Source of the DNA: CAZAMI01 sp964627805
Lineage (GTDB): Archaea > Thermoproteota > Thermoprotei_A > Sulfolobales > NBVN01
Direction: 5' to 3'
NCBI GenBank assembly: GCA_964627805.1
Contig: CAZVLA010000049.1
Coordinates: 1 to 64,000, forward strand
Length of the DNA: 64,000 bases
In this document: one piece after another, positions 52,449 to 61,918 of the stretch
Layout of the letters: each line of letters starts with the position of its first letter
Numbering within the stretch: the stretch's first letter is position 1
Made by a program: the position numbers and the translations under genes
The notes under the pieces: model-generated
The model's database searches: none
Told to the model about the DNA's origin: nothing
What the model saw: the letters and a program-made list of their open reading frames with translations, nothing else

Positions 52449-53948
52449 TTGCCACATCAAGTGGATCGCCGTATATGGTCCCACCCCATTCTCACATTTA
52501 AGAGGAGTAGGAAAGTTAGGTTCTTCTTTAATGGAGAATTGATTGAGGGTTATGAAGGGGAAAGTATAGCAGCTGCTCTTTACGCAGTAGGTTATGACGT
52601 CTTAAGTAGGTCAGCCTATAAGCATAGGCCGAGAGGACCTTTCTGCATGATCGGTAAGTGCAGTAGCTGTTTTGCCGTAGTTAATGGAGTCCCCAACACT
52701 AGGACATGCATAGAGCCTGTTAGGGATGGGATCAAGGTTGAGTTTCAGGAGGGGTTAGCCAGCATACCTCAAAGTAGCCCTAGCTTCGAGGTTAAGGATG
52801 AGGAGGTAGTCGAAGATATCGACTTACTTGTGGTAGGTGGTGGACCCGCCGGGTTATCAGCAGCTATAGCGGCTGGTGAGTTAGGGCTTAATGTGTTAAT
52901 AGTTAATGAGCACTTCAGACTAGGGGGTCAGTTAGTTAAGCAGACACATAAGTTCTTCGGTTCTAAGGAGTTATTCGGTGGTTTAAGGGGGTTCCAAGTA
53001 GCTGAGGTCCTTGAGGAGAGGATAAGGAAGTTAAGGAACGTTAAGGTGCTCCTACAGACGACAGCTTACGGATTCTTCAGAGGTGGTTGGGTCGGTTTGA
53101 TTAGTAAGGATAGGCTCTACAGGGTTAGGCCTAAGTACGTAGTAGTAGCTACTGGGGCGGCTGAGAGGTACCTCCCATTCCCAGGTAATGACCTCCCTGG
53201 GGTTATGGGTGCTGGCGGTGCTCAGACATTAATGAATGAGTATGGTGTACTTCCTGGGAGGGAGGTCTTAGTTGTTGGTTCAGGTAATGTCGGGTTGATA
53301 GTGTCTTACCAGTTACTTCAAGCAGGTGCTAAGGTAGTGGGTATTGTTGAGATAATGCCTTACGTAGGTGGGTGGTTCGTACATGCAGCTAAGGTTAGGA
53401 GGTACGGAATACCCATATACGTTAGGCACACGATTAAGGAGGTTTGGGGTAGGGAGAGGGTTGAGGGAGCTACTATAGTTGAGGTTGATGAGAAGTTCAA
53501 ACCCGTACCAGGTAGTGAGAAGGATATTAAATGTGACCTAGTACTACTCGCTATAGGCTTAACACCAGACACTAGAGTACTGGCTCAGTTAGGTGCGTTA
53601 CTTAAGTGGGTACCTGAGCTAGGCGGCCTCACAGCCATTAGGACTAAGTACCTAGAGACTTCAGTACCTAACGTATTCATAGCAGGTGACGCATCAGGTA
53701 TTGAGGAAGCGACGACGGCGATGCTTGAAGGCGAGATTGCGGGACTCTCCGTAGCTATTAAGGCTGGTGTAGCTCGTGAGGAGGTTGTGAGGAGGAGGGA
53801 GGAGATACTGAAGTTCCTATGGGATGAGTATAGGCAGGCACCAGTAGTAGCTAGGGCTAGGGAGGGGAAGCTGAAGGTCACAGTAAGTGAGGAGGAGATG
53901 GAGGAGCTACGTAGGAAGTACCCACCATACGTAACTATCGGGGGGTGA
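52449..53948 (+). CDS. FAD/2Fe-2S subunit of dye-linked L-proline (or related amino acid) dehydrogenase, alpha
   Basis: The 499-aa protein has an N-terminal 2Fe-2S domain with C66-x4-C71-x2-C74-x12-C87. A pyridine nucleotide-disulfide oxidoreductase-type FAD domain follows (GGGPAG at 130-135), with a second dinucleotide site in VVGSGNVGL and a GDASG motif near the end. This is the alpha-subunit layout of multi-subunit proline and opine dehydrogenases. TTG start with GGTG about 8 nt upstream. It heads a four-gene operon and is divergent from the symporter. Confidence 0.85.
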   Translation: MPHQVDRRIWSHPILTFKRSRKVRFFFNGELIEGYEGESIAAALYAVGYDVLSRSAYKHRPRGPFCMIGKCSSCFAVVNGVPNTRTCIEPVRDGIKVEFQEGLASIPQSSPSFEVKDEEVVEDIDLLVVGGGPAGLSAAIAAGELGLNVLIVNEHFRLGGQLVKQTHKFFGSKELFGGLRGFQVAEVLEERIRKLRNVKVLLQTTAYGFFRGGWVGLISKDRLYRVRPKYVVVATGAAERYLPFPGNDLPGVMGAGGAQTLMNEYGVLPGREVLVVGSGNVGLIVSYQLLQAGAKVVGIVEIMPYVGGWFVHAAKVRRYGIPIYVRHTIKEVWGRERVEGATIVEVDEKFKPVPGSEKDIKCDLVLLAIGLTPDTRVLAQLGALLKWVPELGGLTAIRTKYLETSVPNVFIAGDASGIEEATTAMLEGEIAGLSVAIKAGVAREEVVRRREEILKFLWDEYRQAPVVARAREGKLKVTVSEEEMEELRRKYPPYVTIGG

Positions 53949-53954
53949 GGGGGT

Positions 53955-54449
53955 ATGGATGTTCCTCAATTCAAGAGGACAGGGATAATTACTACTGAAG
54001 AGCTAAAGTCATTAGGTCTCCTACCGCCTAAGGAGAGATTAGCTAAGGGCCCAGTAGCTATTATTGAGTGCCCTGAAGAAATACCATGCAACATATGTGC
54101 CGTAGCTTGCCCTCACGGAGCCATAGTTATTGAGAAGATAAAGGATATACCAAGGATAGACTGGAGTAAGTGCGTTGGGTGTGGTTCATGCGTCGCTAAG
54201 TGCCCTGGACTAGCTATATTCGTTGTTGACCTATCAAAACCAGGTGATTACGCTTACGTAACCGTACCTCACGAGTTCCTACCTCACCCTAAGGTAGGTG
54301 ATGAAGTGACTCTCCTAGGTCGTGATGGTTCTAAGCTAGGTAGGGGTGAGGTCGTGAGGGTTTGGGAGTGGAATAAGACCTTAGTAGTTACGGTTAAGGT
54401 ACCTAAGGAATTAGCTATGGAGGTGAGGGGGGTATGGGTGGAGAGGTGA
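53955..54449 (+). CDS. 4Fe-4S ferredoxin-like subunit of the dehydrogenase complex
   Basis: Two clusters are expected from C45-x2-C48-x3-C52-P and C73-x2-C76-x2-C79-x3-C83-P, with C39 nearby as the possible fourth ligand of the first. A C-terminal beta domain (about 95-164, ending GVWVER) has no clear homologue and may dock to other subunits. ATG start with GAGGGGGT upstream, 6 nt after the alpha gene. It should carry electrons between the flavins and an external acceptor. Confidence 0.85.
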   Translation: MDVPQFKRTGIITTEELKSLGLLPPKERLAKGPVAIIECPEEIPCNICAVACPHGAIVIEKIKDIPRIDWSKCVGCGSCVAKCPGLAIFVVDLSKPGDYAYVTVPHEFLPHPKVGDEVTLLGRDGSKLGRGEVVRVWEWNKTLVVTVKVPKELAMEVRGVWVER

Positions 54450-54748
54450 GGGAATTGAGGGAGCACCCAGCGTTTGTTTGTAGGTGTCGTGACGTAACGG
54501 TCGATGACGTCATTAAGGCGATTGATGAGGGTTGTAGGGATCTTGAGTGCTTGAAGAGGAGGTTAGGCATAGGTATGGGTCCGTGCCAAGGTAGGACATG
54601 CATACCTATAGTACTCGGTATTCTAGCTAGGAGGCTAGGTAAGAGGCATGATGAGATAGAATTACCAACTATTAGGGCACCTATAATACCCATACCGATT
54701 GAGTACTTCCTTAAGTCCATAGATGTTAAGGAGGTGAGTAAGTCATGA
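54434..54748 (+). CDS. BFD-like 2Fe-2S subunit of the dehydrogenase complex
   Basis: The 104-aa protein has CRC (C16, C18) and C51-x4-C56 with MGPCQGRTC, the bacterioferritin-associated-ferredoxin-like domain. In many related enzymes this domain is fused to the alpha subunit; here it is a separate gene. The start overlaps the preceding ferredoxin gene by 16 nt, and the end overlaps the next FAD subunit as ATGA. An extra C-terminal tail (TIRAPIIPIPIEYFLKSI) may contact another subunit. Confidence 0.85.
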   Translation: MGGEVRELREHPAFVCRCRDVTVDDVIKAIDEGCRDLECLKRRLGIGMGPCQGRTCIPIVLGILARRLGKRHDEIELPTIRAPIIPIPIEYFLKSIDVKEVSKS

Positions 54749-55905
54749 GGAGGGAGGTTAATGTATTAATAATAGGTGCTGGGATATCCGGGTTATCAAT
54801 AGCTTATAGCCTAATTAAGCGGGGGGTTAAGGACGTACTAGTAGTTGATAAGTCATACATTAGTGCCGGCTCAACAGGTAGGTGCGCAACAGGTATTAGA
54901 GCATCATTCACATCCAAAGAGCACGTAGTACTCATGAAGAGGGGCATTGAGTTATGGAAGGAGTACGCATCAAGTGAGTTAGGTAGGGAGGGGCTGTATT
55001 ACGACCAATCAGGGTATGTATGGGTCGCTAGGAAGGAGGAGAGTGTTGAATTCTTCAGTAAGTTAACTAGGCTACATAACAGCTTAGGAGTACCTACTAG
55101 ATTATTAAGTATTGATGAGCTTAAGGAGTTAGTACCCACGCTAAATACGGAGTTAGTAGCTGGTGCTATGCTAGACCCAACAGCAGGTAAGTCCTACCCA
55201 TTCGACACGATATTCGCCCTACTGAAGTACGTGACGAGGAACAGTGTTGAGGTAGTTACTCATGCTGAAGCTAAGAAACTAATCGTGAAGTCAGGTAAGG
55301 TCGTTGGTGCTGAGATCGAAGGTACTGAGGTTAGGGCTGAGTACGTAGTAGTTGCTGCAGGATCTGGTAGTAGGGACTTACTAAAGACGGTAGGTATTGA
55401 CTTACCAATAAGTAACATACCTAGACACGCACTAATAACTGAGCCCTACAGAGAAGCGTTTAAGCCATTAGTTATTGACTGGGACACTCCAGGTGTTCCA
55501 TACGTAGTCCAGTCTAAGGAGGGAGGCTTCTTCATGGGTAGGGACATTGAGGAGGAGGCTGAGCTACCACTAACTTCACAGAGGATTGACTTCATACCTA
55601 AGGTCGTTAAGCCCCTAACTCAGCTATTCCCGTGGCTACGTAACGTTAGGGTACTTAGGTACTGGGTAGGGTACTACGTAACAACACCTGATCACCACCC
55701 GATTTACGGTCCTTTCGAGGAGGTCGAGAATCTCTACGTAGCAACGGGGTTCAGCGGTCATGGTTACATGATGGGTCCAGTAACTGGTGAGTTAATAGCT
55801 AACTGGATACTTGATGGTAAACCAGGAATACCTGAGGCTGAGAGGTTAGTACCTAGTAGGTTTAAGGTAGGTGCGCTAATTAAGGAATTAGCGGTTGTTG
55901 GCTAG
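54745..55905 (+). CDS. FAD-dependent amino acid dehydrogenase beta subunit (DAO family)
   Basis: The N-terminal VLIIGAGISGLSIAYSL is the FAD-binding fold of the D-amino acid oxidase/sarcosine oxidase/proline dehydrogenase family, and GFSGHGYMMGPVTGELIA near the C-terminus is the matching FAD block. Length 386 aa. It is the likely catalytic subunit oxidising L-proline or a similar amino or imino acid. Its ATG overlaps the BFD gene stop. The four subunits together resemble the alpha-beta-gamma-delta dye-linked L-proline dehydrogenases of Thermococcales. Confidence 0.87.
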   Translation: MRREVNVLIIGAGISGLSIAYSLIKRGVKDVLVVDKSYISAGSTGRCATGIRASFTSKEHVVLMKRGIELWKEYASSELGREGLYYDQSGYVWVARKEESVEFFSKLTRLHNSLGVPTRLLSIDELKELVPTLNTELVAGAMLDPTAGKSYPFDTIFALLKYVTRNSVEVVTHAEAKKLIVKSGKVVGAEIEGTEVRAEYVVVAAGSGSRDLLKTVGIDLPISNIPRHALITEPYREAFKPLVIDWDTPGVPYVVQSKEGGFFMGRDIEEEAELPLTSQRIDFIPKVVKPLTQLFPWLRNVRVLRYWVGYYVTTPDHHPIYGPFEEVENLYVATGFSGHGYMMGPVTGELIANWILDGKPGIPEAERLVPSRFKVGALIKELAVVG

Positions 55906-55923
55906 GGCTACACTACATAGTAG

Positions 55924-56460
55924 TTACTCCTTAGGTACTAACCTAGCTATTTCATACGGCTTGACTAGCGATATAGTAGCTTTCCTCGATACTTTCATGT
56001 ACTTAACTACTCTAATGTATATCACCCAATCAGGATTCTCTAAGTTAACAGGCCTAGGTACGTACTTAGCTATCTCTCGTATAGAGTCTATGGTGTGCAT
56101 CCTAACCCTAGCACCGTCCTCCCTAACCCTAAATAAGTGTCCCTCAAGGGTTATTCTGAATGTTGAGTCCTTAGGTATCTTAGGTACTAATTCCTTAACT
56201 ACTTCACAAACTCTATCAATTAATGGTTCAGTAACGTAGTCGACAGGTACTACCCTTATTATTGGTGTTGAAGCGTTACTTAAGTACTCCCTAAGCTTCC
56301 TAGCTACTTCGTGGGGATCACCCTTAACCTTATACAGAATTACCGACTGGTAAGCAGATACGAATACAGCATCAAGACCCAGCACTTGCCTTACTTGGTT
56401 CCTGGCCCATCCGTAGTTATTGAGTCCAGGCTCATGAATTACTATTAAGTTAAACTCCAC
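55924..56460 (-). CDS. THUMP-domain protein (Tan1-like), RNA-binding
   Basis: The 178-aa protein has a N-terminal ferredoxin-like region (EFNLIVIHEPGLNNYGWARN) and a THUMP domain with TFRITLEGHLFRV and KYVPRPVNLENPDWVIYIRVV, the NLENPDW-type motif seen in THUMPD1/Tan1 and 4-thiouridine synthases. No catalytic domain is present, so it probably presents tRNA to a partner enzyme such as an acetyltransferase. GTG start. It converges on the dehydrogenase operon with an 18-nt gap. Confidence 0.82.
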   Translation of the reverse strand: MEFNLIVIHEPGLNNYGWARNQVRQVLGLDAVFVSAYQSVILYKVKGDPHEVARKLREYLSNASTPIIRVVPVDYVTEPLIDRVCEVVKELVPKIPKDSTFRITLEGHLFRVREDGARVRMHTIDSIREIAKYVPRPVNLENPDWVIYIRVVKYMKVSRKATISLVKPYEIARLVPKE

Positions 56461-56565
56461 TACCTAGCCCCTAAGGAGGTGGTGGGAGAACTTATAAAGG
56501 TAGTTCTTAAAACAAGTTGTGTACTGCCATAACTTACTTTATTCATGAAAAAGCCCTTTAGTAGT

Positions 56566-57228
56566 TTAGGGATGTGCCTCAGCAGACTTCTCTCCAGCCT
56601 GAGCTGACGGTACAGTAGCTGGTAGGGTTGGGAACTCCTCCTTCATACGCTGCTCAGCAACTACCTTAGCCTCCTCAAGTATCTTCCTAGCCTCAGCTGA
56701 CGTTGGTATGCTTATGTCTCCATACCCTACTATACTCCCTGCCTCCATAACGGTCTCCTGAAGTATGTCCTGTACCTCACCTAACTCAATCCCTAACTCA
56801 GGTAGTACGGTCTTAATAGCTGCTCTAACATCCTTAACTACACCGATTACTGGTGCTAAGTAGTACACTATCTCACCGATCTCCCTAATGGACTCAATCC
56901 TAAGCGCTATGTGCTCAAGGGCTACCTGAACCATTAGTAATGACTTAGCTACCTTCCTAAGCTCAGCTATCTCGTTAGCGTACATAGTTGCCCTAGCATT
57001 GTCCTTACTCATTATAGCATCAACTACCCTCTCAAAGAGCTCTTGATCCCTAGCCTTAAGCCTCTCTAGGTATACCTCAAGCCTCCTAACCATAGTGTTT
57101 ATCTTGTAGTGAGCCATAGCTAACCTAAACCTTAGTGGCTTCTCCCTACCGAATACCTTCCTAAGCGCATCACCTAAGGTCTTCTCCTTACCCCTCCACT
57201 CCTTACCGAAGTCCTTAAGGGCTGACAT
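56566..57228 (-). CDS. cdvB: CdvB-family ESCRT-III-like protein
   Basis: About 220 residues, mainly helical: a basic N-terminal helix (RFRLAMAHYKINTMVRRLEVYLERL), then long helices to about residue 165 and an acidic, Ala/Pro-rich C-terminus (VPSAQAGEKSAEAHP). This is the Snf7/CdvB fold of the archaeal cell-division machinery. A MIM2-type tail for Vps4/CdvC is not obvious, so it may be a CdvB1/B2-type paralogue. ATG 57228 has GGTG 8 nt upstream; the frame opens at TTG 57243. CdvA and CdvC are not adjacent. Confidence 0.85.
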   Translation of the reverse strand: MSALKDFGKEWRGKEKTLGDALRKVFGREKPLRFRLAMAHYKINTMVRRLEVYLERLKARDQELFERVVDAIMSKDNARATMYANEIAELRKVAKSLLMVQVALEHIALRIESIREIGEIVYYLAPVIGVVKDVRAAIKTVLPELGIELGEVQDILQETVMEAGSIVGYGDISIPTSAEARKILEEAKVVAEQRMKEEFPTLPATVPSAQAGEKSAEAHP

Positions 57229-57351
57229 ACGCACATACACCAATAACTACCTAAGACCAAGCGAAAACTTAAAAAAGGAGAGACTACTGAATCCACCTAT
57301 ACCAACGTACTTATTTCCTACCTTAAGATAATGTATAGATGAGGGACCGAA

Positions 57352-57825
57352 TTGATTAGGAAGGCTGTCGCCATTAATGTAGCTGCCGTAGTACTTATTC
57401 TAGTAACTGTAGTCATAGGTTTGGCCCTATACGCCATAACATGGAGGCCAGTAACAGGGGCTAAACCACCGGAAAGAGCTAATACTTTATTAGTTATTGA
57501 GCATACATCATATAATGGGACCCACATAATACTCTATGTTAGGAACGAAGGACCGAGTAAGGTATTCATATCTAGAGCATACATAACCACACCTAACGGA
57601 ACCGTACTAATAGCTGAGTACCCACCTAAACCACATCAACTAAACATAACCAACGATACGGGAGGTAAGCCCGTAGTATACCCCAACAACACAGTAGTAC
57701 AGGTAGTTATTGGGGACTTCCTTGTAAGTCCCTACAAAAACTTCATAGAGCATAGGTCGTACTACGGCATTAAGATAGTAGCTAATGACGGAAGCGAGAC
57801 ATCCTCCTCAGTATTCATACCGTAA
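57352..57825 (+). CDS. type IV pilin-like protein
   Basis: The start MIRKAVAINVAAVVLILVTV has a short positive leader followed by a hydrophobic stretch, a likely class III signal cut by PibD after RKA. The rest (about 130 residues) is beta-rich and contains NGTH, NITNDT and other sequons possibly N-glycosylated outside. TTG start with GAGGG upstream; a TATA-like CTTATTTCC lies at 57310-57318. It is the first gene of the pilus locus and precedes a second pilin. Confidence 0.75.
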   Translation: MIRKAVAINVAAVVLILVTVVIGLALYAITWRPVTGAKPPERANTLLVIEHTSYNGTHIILYVRNEGPSKVFISRAYITTPNGTVLIAEYPPKPHQLNITNDTGGKPVVYPNNTVVQVVIGDFLVSPYKNFIEHRSYYGIKIVANDGSETSSSVFIP

Positions 57826-57957
57826 CACGTCTAAGTATCTAATCAGAGGATTTTTTACAATCTGTCGAAAACTAACTAACTAGTCTTAAGTTAGGTAATT
57901 AAATTCAGAAAAGCCAATTTTATTAACTACTACTCAAAAATACTCAAGGGTAAGAAC

Positions 57958-58479
57958 ATGAAAGTAGTAAAGCTTAGGAAAGGTATTTCACCAATAATAG
58001 CGACCGTACTGCTCATACTAATAGCGATAGCCACAGGCATAGTGATATATGCCTTCATGGCGGGGTGGATAGGAACAAGATTCAGCACGACCTCAGGGCC
58101 TCAGGCAGTACTTGTTGCTGAGTCAGGATATTACAACGCGACGAAAGGTTACTTCGTGATTTACGTAAGGAACGACGGTAGTAGGGATACCAACATAAGT
58201 AGGGTCTACGTAATTGATAATGCAGGTAATTCATACTTAATAAATTCAGTCAGTAGGAATACATCACTAAGCAGCTTAAGTACCGCAGCTGTGGGTGAAT
58301 TAACATATTCACCAACTGGAGCAACCTACCTAATACCAGCTAAGGTACCCGCTAATGGTTCAGCAATACCTGTAGCAGTGTATACAGATAATTCACCAAG
58401 TATTACTAGAGGGTACGTATATACAATAAAGCTCATAGGTACTGATGGAAGTGAAGTCACTATCAGAATAAGAGCATAA
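57958..58479 (+). CDS. type IV pilin (PibD-processed)
   Basis: The leader MKVVKLRKG with cleavage expected after RKG, followed by ISPIIATVLLILIAIATG, is the classic archaeal pilin N-terminus. The C-terminal domain is beta-rich with several N-x-S/T sequons (YNAT, RNTSL, NGSA). 173 aa. A TATA-like AATTTTATTAACT lies at about 57916-57928. Likely the major or second subunit of an adhesive or DNA-handling pilus, exported by the machinery that follows. Confidence 0.85.
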   Translation: MKVVKLRKGISPIIATVLLILIAIATGIVIYAFMAGWIGTRFSTTSGPQAVLVAESGYYNATKGYFVIYVRNDGSRDTNISRVYVIDNAGNSYLINSVSRNTSLSSLSTAAVGELTYSPTGATYLIPAKVPANGSAIPVAVYTDNSPSITRGYVYTIKLIGTDGSEVTIRIRA

Positions 58480-58625
58480 TAACTCTATATAATAAACTGT
58501 TTTTAGAGCTTAATCCCATAATAACATATTTAGTACCTGCTTTCCACACGTTATCGTTTTAGATCCTAGATATCAATTATTCTTAGGGTGTAACCCAGTA
58601 CTAAGTCAAGGCACGGTGAAGATTT

Positions 58626-60098
58626 GTGGATAAAGATAATGACATAAGTATGGGCTTGACTGAGGAGGTTATTGAGGAGTACTCTCTAGATGAGTTTACG
58701 AAGGTAAGGATCGTTAGGTTACCTGATGGTTCACTTGAGTATAGGGTTATCCAGCCCGAACTTAATGAGAGGGAGTCCTTAGTTGTTGAGGATATTAGGA
58801 GGTGGTTTATTGAGGAGCTGTCTATCGAGGATCTAGAGTCTGAGAAGGTTAAGTTACTACTTGATAAGGTAGTTAAGAAGTACGTACGTAAGAGACTAGG
58901 TAAGAAAGTGGGTGATGAAGTAATTAAGAAGATCTCGTATGTAGTTATGAGGGATTTATTAGGGTTCGGTAAGTTAGACCCGCTACTTAAGGACCCTAAC
59001 ATTGAGGATATTCACGTGGTAGGTATTGGTAGGCCGGTATTCGTGTGGCATAGGCTGTATGAGAACCTACCAACGAACATATACTTCTTCGACCCTGAGG
59101 AACTTAATAGGCACTTACACAAGATAATGCTAACCTCAGGTAAGTTCGCCAGCTTAAGTAGACCTATAGTTGACGGTACCTTACCCATGGGTTACAGAGT
59201 GCATGTAGTCCATCCAGTGATTTCCGAGTTAGGTGCTGCAATAACCATTAGGAAGTATAGGGAAGTACCCTTCACAGTAGCTGATCTAATGAAGTTCGGT
59301 ACGGTATACCCTGAGCTCCTAGCCTTTCTATGGGTTGCTATGGAGCATAAGAGGTCAGTATTCATAGTTGGTGAGACAGCAGCTGGTAAGACTACATTAC
59401 TTAATGCGTTAGCTACGTTAATACCTGTTAGTATGAAGGTAGTGGTTATTGAGGAGGTTAGGGAGATTAAGCTACCCCACCCTAACGTAATATACATGGT
59501 GACTAAGGAGGGTGTTGAAGGTGTTGGTAAGGTAACCCTCTTCGACTTAGTTAAGGCATCAATGAGGCAGAGACCGGACTTCATAATAGTTGGTGAGATT
59601 AGGGGTGAGGAGGCCTACGTACTAATGCAGGCTATATCCCTAGGTCATGGAGGCTTAAGCACGATGCACGCTGAGGGCGCCGTAGCTGCTGTTAAGAGAT
59701 TAATGGCGCCTCCAATGAACATACCTCCCTACCTAGTTAAGCTACTTGATGTAGTCATACACATAACTAAGGTTAGGGGGAGGGGAGGTATTAAGAGGTA
59801 CGTACTCTCAGCTTCTGAGATAGCTGATATAGACCTTAAGACGGGTGAACCTTCACTTAATGTTGTTTATAAAGTTAATGTAGATATAGATGACCCTAAG
59901 GGACCTAGGGCGGACTTGGCAGTATTCAGACCTGAGGAGTCACTTACTCTTAAGAAGATAAGTGATATTAAGGGTATACCTCTCGATAGGTTACTACTTA
60001 GTATTAAGAGGAGGGCTGAATTCCTTAGGGAATTAGTTAGTAAGAACCCAACCTATGATGAAGTCATTAATGCAATAATGACTTATAAGGAGGTATGA
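58626..60098 (+). CDS. type II/IV secretion system ATPase (pilus assembly, GspE/FlaI family)
   Basis: The 490-aa ATPase has Walker A GETAAGKTT, Walker B region FIIVGEIRGEEAYVLMQA and the His-box GHGGLSTMHAE of the secretion ATPase family. An acidic N-terminal domain of about 120 residues precedes it. It would power pilin assembly at the membrane. GTG start with GGTGA 8 nt upstream. It is followed 3 nt later by the first integral membrane protein gene. Confidence 0.9.
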   Translation: MDKDNDISMGLTEEVIEEYSLDEFTKVRIVRLPDGSLEYRVIQPELNERESLVVEDIRRWFIEELSIEDLESEKVKLLLDKVVKKYVRKRLGKKVGDEVIKKISYVVMRDLLGFGKLDPLLKDPNIEDIHVVGIGRPVFVWHRLYENLPTNIYFFDPEELNRHLHKIMLTSGKFASLSRPIVDGTLPMGYRVHVVHPVISELGAAITIRKYREVPFTVADLMKFGTVYPELLAFLWVAMEHKRSVFIVGETAAGKTTLLNALATLIPVSMKVVVIEEVREIKLPHPNVIYMVTKEGVEGVGKVTLFDLVKASMRQRPDFIIVGEIRGEEAYVLMQAISLGHGGLSTMHAEGAVAAVKRLMAPPMNIPPYLVKLLDVVIHITKVRGRGGIKRYVLSASEIADIDLKTGEPSLNVVYKVNVDIDDPKGPRADLAVFRPEESLTLKKISDIKGIPLDRLLLSIKRRAEFLRELVSKNPTYDEVINAIMTYKEV

Positions 60099-60101
60099 GC
60101 T

Positions 60102-60869
60102 GTGCTGAGTAAGTACTATTTAGGGAGGAGTAAACTACTTCATTACGCAGCAGCATCAATACCTATAGCTATGGGGTCATTTCCTCTAATACTTGTTTTA
60201 CTAGGTGGTGGTAAGGCTAGGTTCGGTAAGGGAGTCATTACATTGCCTGAGGCCTTAGTCGTTGAGTTAGTAATGGCTACGATAGGTGTAGCTATAATCC
60301 TACTGCCTCGTTTCATGCTCAGTAGTGAGTTAGATAAACTCAATCTAAGGCTACCCTACATAGTACTTAAGATGAAGACAATGATAGCAGCTGGCGAACC
60401 CCCACTTAAGGCTTTTGAGGAGGTTGTTAAGGATGTTAAGTTAGGGATCTTAGACTTAATACTTAAGGAGATCCTACTAGGTACGCCACCAGCTGAAGCA
60501 GTTAGTAAGGTACAGAAATTAGTTGGTAAGAACCCAGCATTCGATGTTCTGAAGAGGGTCATGACGGCTATTGAGATGGGTGGTGAGAGTACGTCTATGT
60601 TCCTTAAGGATGAGTTTGAGGGATTAATGAGTGATAAGGATGCCGAGTTAAGGAAGGCAATTGAGAACCTCTCAGTAATTGTTGAGCTGTACATGAGTAT
60701 GGGTGTCTTCGCTCCAGTACTAGGTATTATAATGCTCTCATCATTAGCGATACTTAGTGGGGCTAACGTTACGCCATTAATAATGCTACTAGTATTCATC
60801 GCAATACCGATATTCTCGGTATTCTCAGCAGTAATGGCTAAGAAAATGGTTGAGAGGGCCCTACTATGA
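60102..60869 (+). CDS. type II secretion F-domain membrane protein, first TadC/FlaJ-type subunit
   Basis: A 255-aa protein with two N-terminal helices (about 13-34 and 45-66), a cytosolic T2SSF-like region (LRLPYIVLKMKTMIAAGEPPLKAFEEV), then two C-terminal helices (about 200-222 and 225-245). This matches one half of a TadC/FlaJ platform protein that anchors the pilus ATPase. It overlaps the next gene by 4 nt (ATGA). Confidence 0.8.
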   Translation: MLSKYYLGRSKLLHYAAASIPIAMGSFPLILVLLGGGKARFGKGVITLPEALVVELVMATIGVAIILLPRFMLSSELDKLNLRLPYIVLKMKTMIAAGEPPLKAFEEVVKDVKLGILDLILKEILLGTPPAEAVSKVQKLVGKNPAFDVLKRVMTAIEMGGESTSMFLKDEFEGLMSDKDAELRKAIENLSVIVELYMSMGVFAPVLGIIMLSSLAILSGANVTPLIMLLVFIAIPIFSVFSAVMAKKMVERALL

Positions 60870-61786
60870 GGTTCGGATTACCTAAGATTAGGGTTGAGTT
60901 AAGTAGTAGAGATAAGAAGTTAGTTAGGTATGTAAGCTTCTCTTTACCGGTAATATCATTCATGATCTTCCTAGCCCTTCACGAGAAGATCATGGGTGTA
61001 CCGATTAACTTCCTAGACCCTAAGGACGCACTACTAATATCATTCATTACCGCAGTTTCCTTAGTACCTGCAGCTGCTCTAGAGTTTAAGTGGGAGTGGG
61101 AGTTAGTTACCCTTGAGAACGAAATACCTGCTTTCTTATCAGCTCTTGAGGGTAACTTAAGGGCTGGTTTACCGATGCCTAGAGCTATTCATGAGGCTAG
61201 TAAGTACGTGAAGTTCCTTAGGGGTAGGTTACTCACTATGGTTAAGGCTATGTACTTAGGTAGTACGTTGGAGGAAGCCACTAAGTACTTGAGGGGCAGT
61301 AAATCGAATCTCCTTGAGCTAATGGCTGATTACCTATCGATGCTCTCAAGGAGTGGTGAGGAGATGTACAGAACGGTGAGGGAGTTTAGAGAGGCTGTTG
61401 AGACCATAGTGAGTTACTCAAAGAGGTTAAGAGACGCTACTAGGTCATTCTTAGCTACGCTATACTTAGTAATGTTCGTGTATCTCGTGTCGACGGTCAT
61501 ATTCTTAGCAACCTTCATATACCCGCTATCACAGCAAACCACTACTGTGGGCATGCCCTTAATAGGTAAGGTCAATCCAGACGTAATGACTTCACTAGTA
61601 ATCTACGGGGTACTTGTTGAGGCAGTAACTAATGGCGTCGTAGTCTCTTACTTCACGGGCTCGAGGCACGTATCATCATTAATTCATGCCTTAATACTTC
61701 TTTTCATATCGATAGCTGTTTACGCGGTCCTTATATTCATGAAGTCAGCCCTACCAATCCCTACGGTAAGTATTCCTAAGACTTGA
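60866..61786 (+). CDS. type II secretion F-domain membrane protein, second TadC/FlaJ-type subunit
   Basis: 306 aa with helices at about 26-42, 52-68, 195-217, 245-262 and 270-290, and its own T2SSF-like core (ENEIPAFLSALEGNLRAGLPMPRAIHEA). Since each of the two consecutive proteins has its own F-domain, this is a two-protein platform rather than one broken gene. ATG start in ATGAGG, coupled to the upstream gene. Confidence 0.8.
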   Translation: MRFGLPKIRVELSSRDKKLVRYVSFSLPVISFMIFLALHEKIMGVPINFLDPKDALLISFITAVSLVPAAALEFKWEWELVTLENEIPAFLSALEGNLRAGLPMPRAIHEASKYVKFLRGRLLTMVKAMYLGSTLEEATKYLRGSKSNLLELMADYLSMLSRSGEEMYRTVREFREAVETIVSYSKRLRDATRSFLATLYLVMFVYLVSTVIFLATFIYPLSQQTTTVGMPLIGKVNPDVMTSLVIYGVLVEAVTNGVVVSYFTGSRHVSSLIHALILLFISIAVYAVLIFMKSALPIPTVSIPKT

Positions 61787-61918
61787 AGTTCTTAGTAATT
61801 AATATTTAAGTATTAAGATCCCTAACTTTAAGATTATAAGCTTTAGAGTACAAAATAAGTACGTGAGGTACCTCTGTAGGTAGGTGAGTTGGTGAGGTAA
61901 CTAATTAAGTAGTGCAAG

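Noticed and set aside
60102..61786. Two consecutive F-domain proteins as a frameshifted single FlaJ gene
   Set aside because: Each protein has its own F-domain core and helices, and the junction is a regular ATGA overlap, so two intact genes are more likely.
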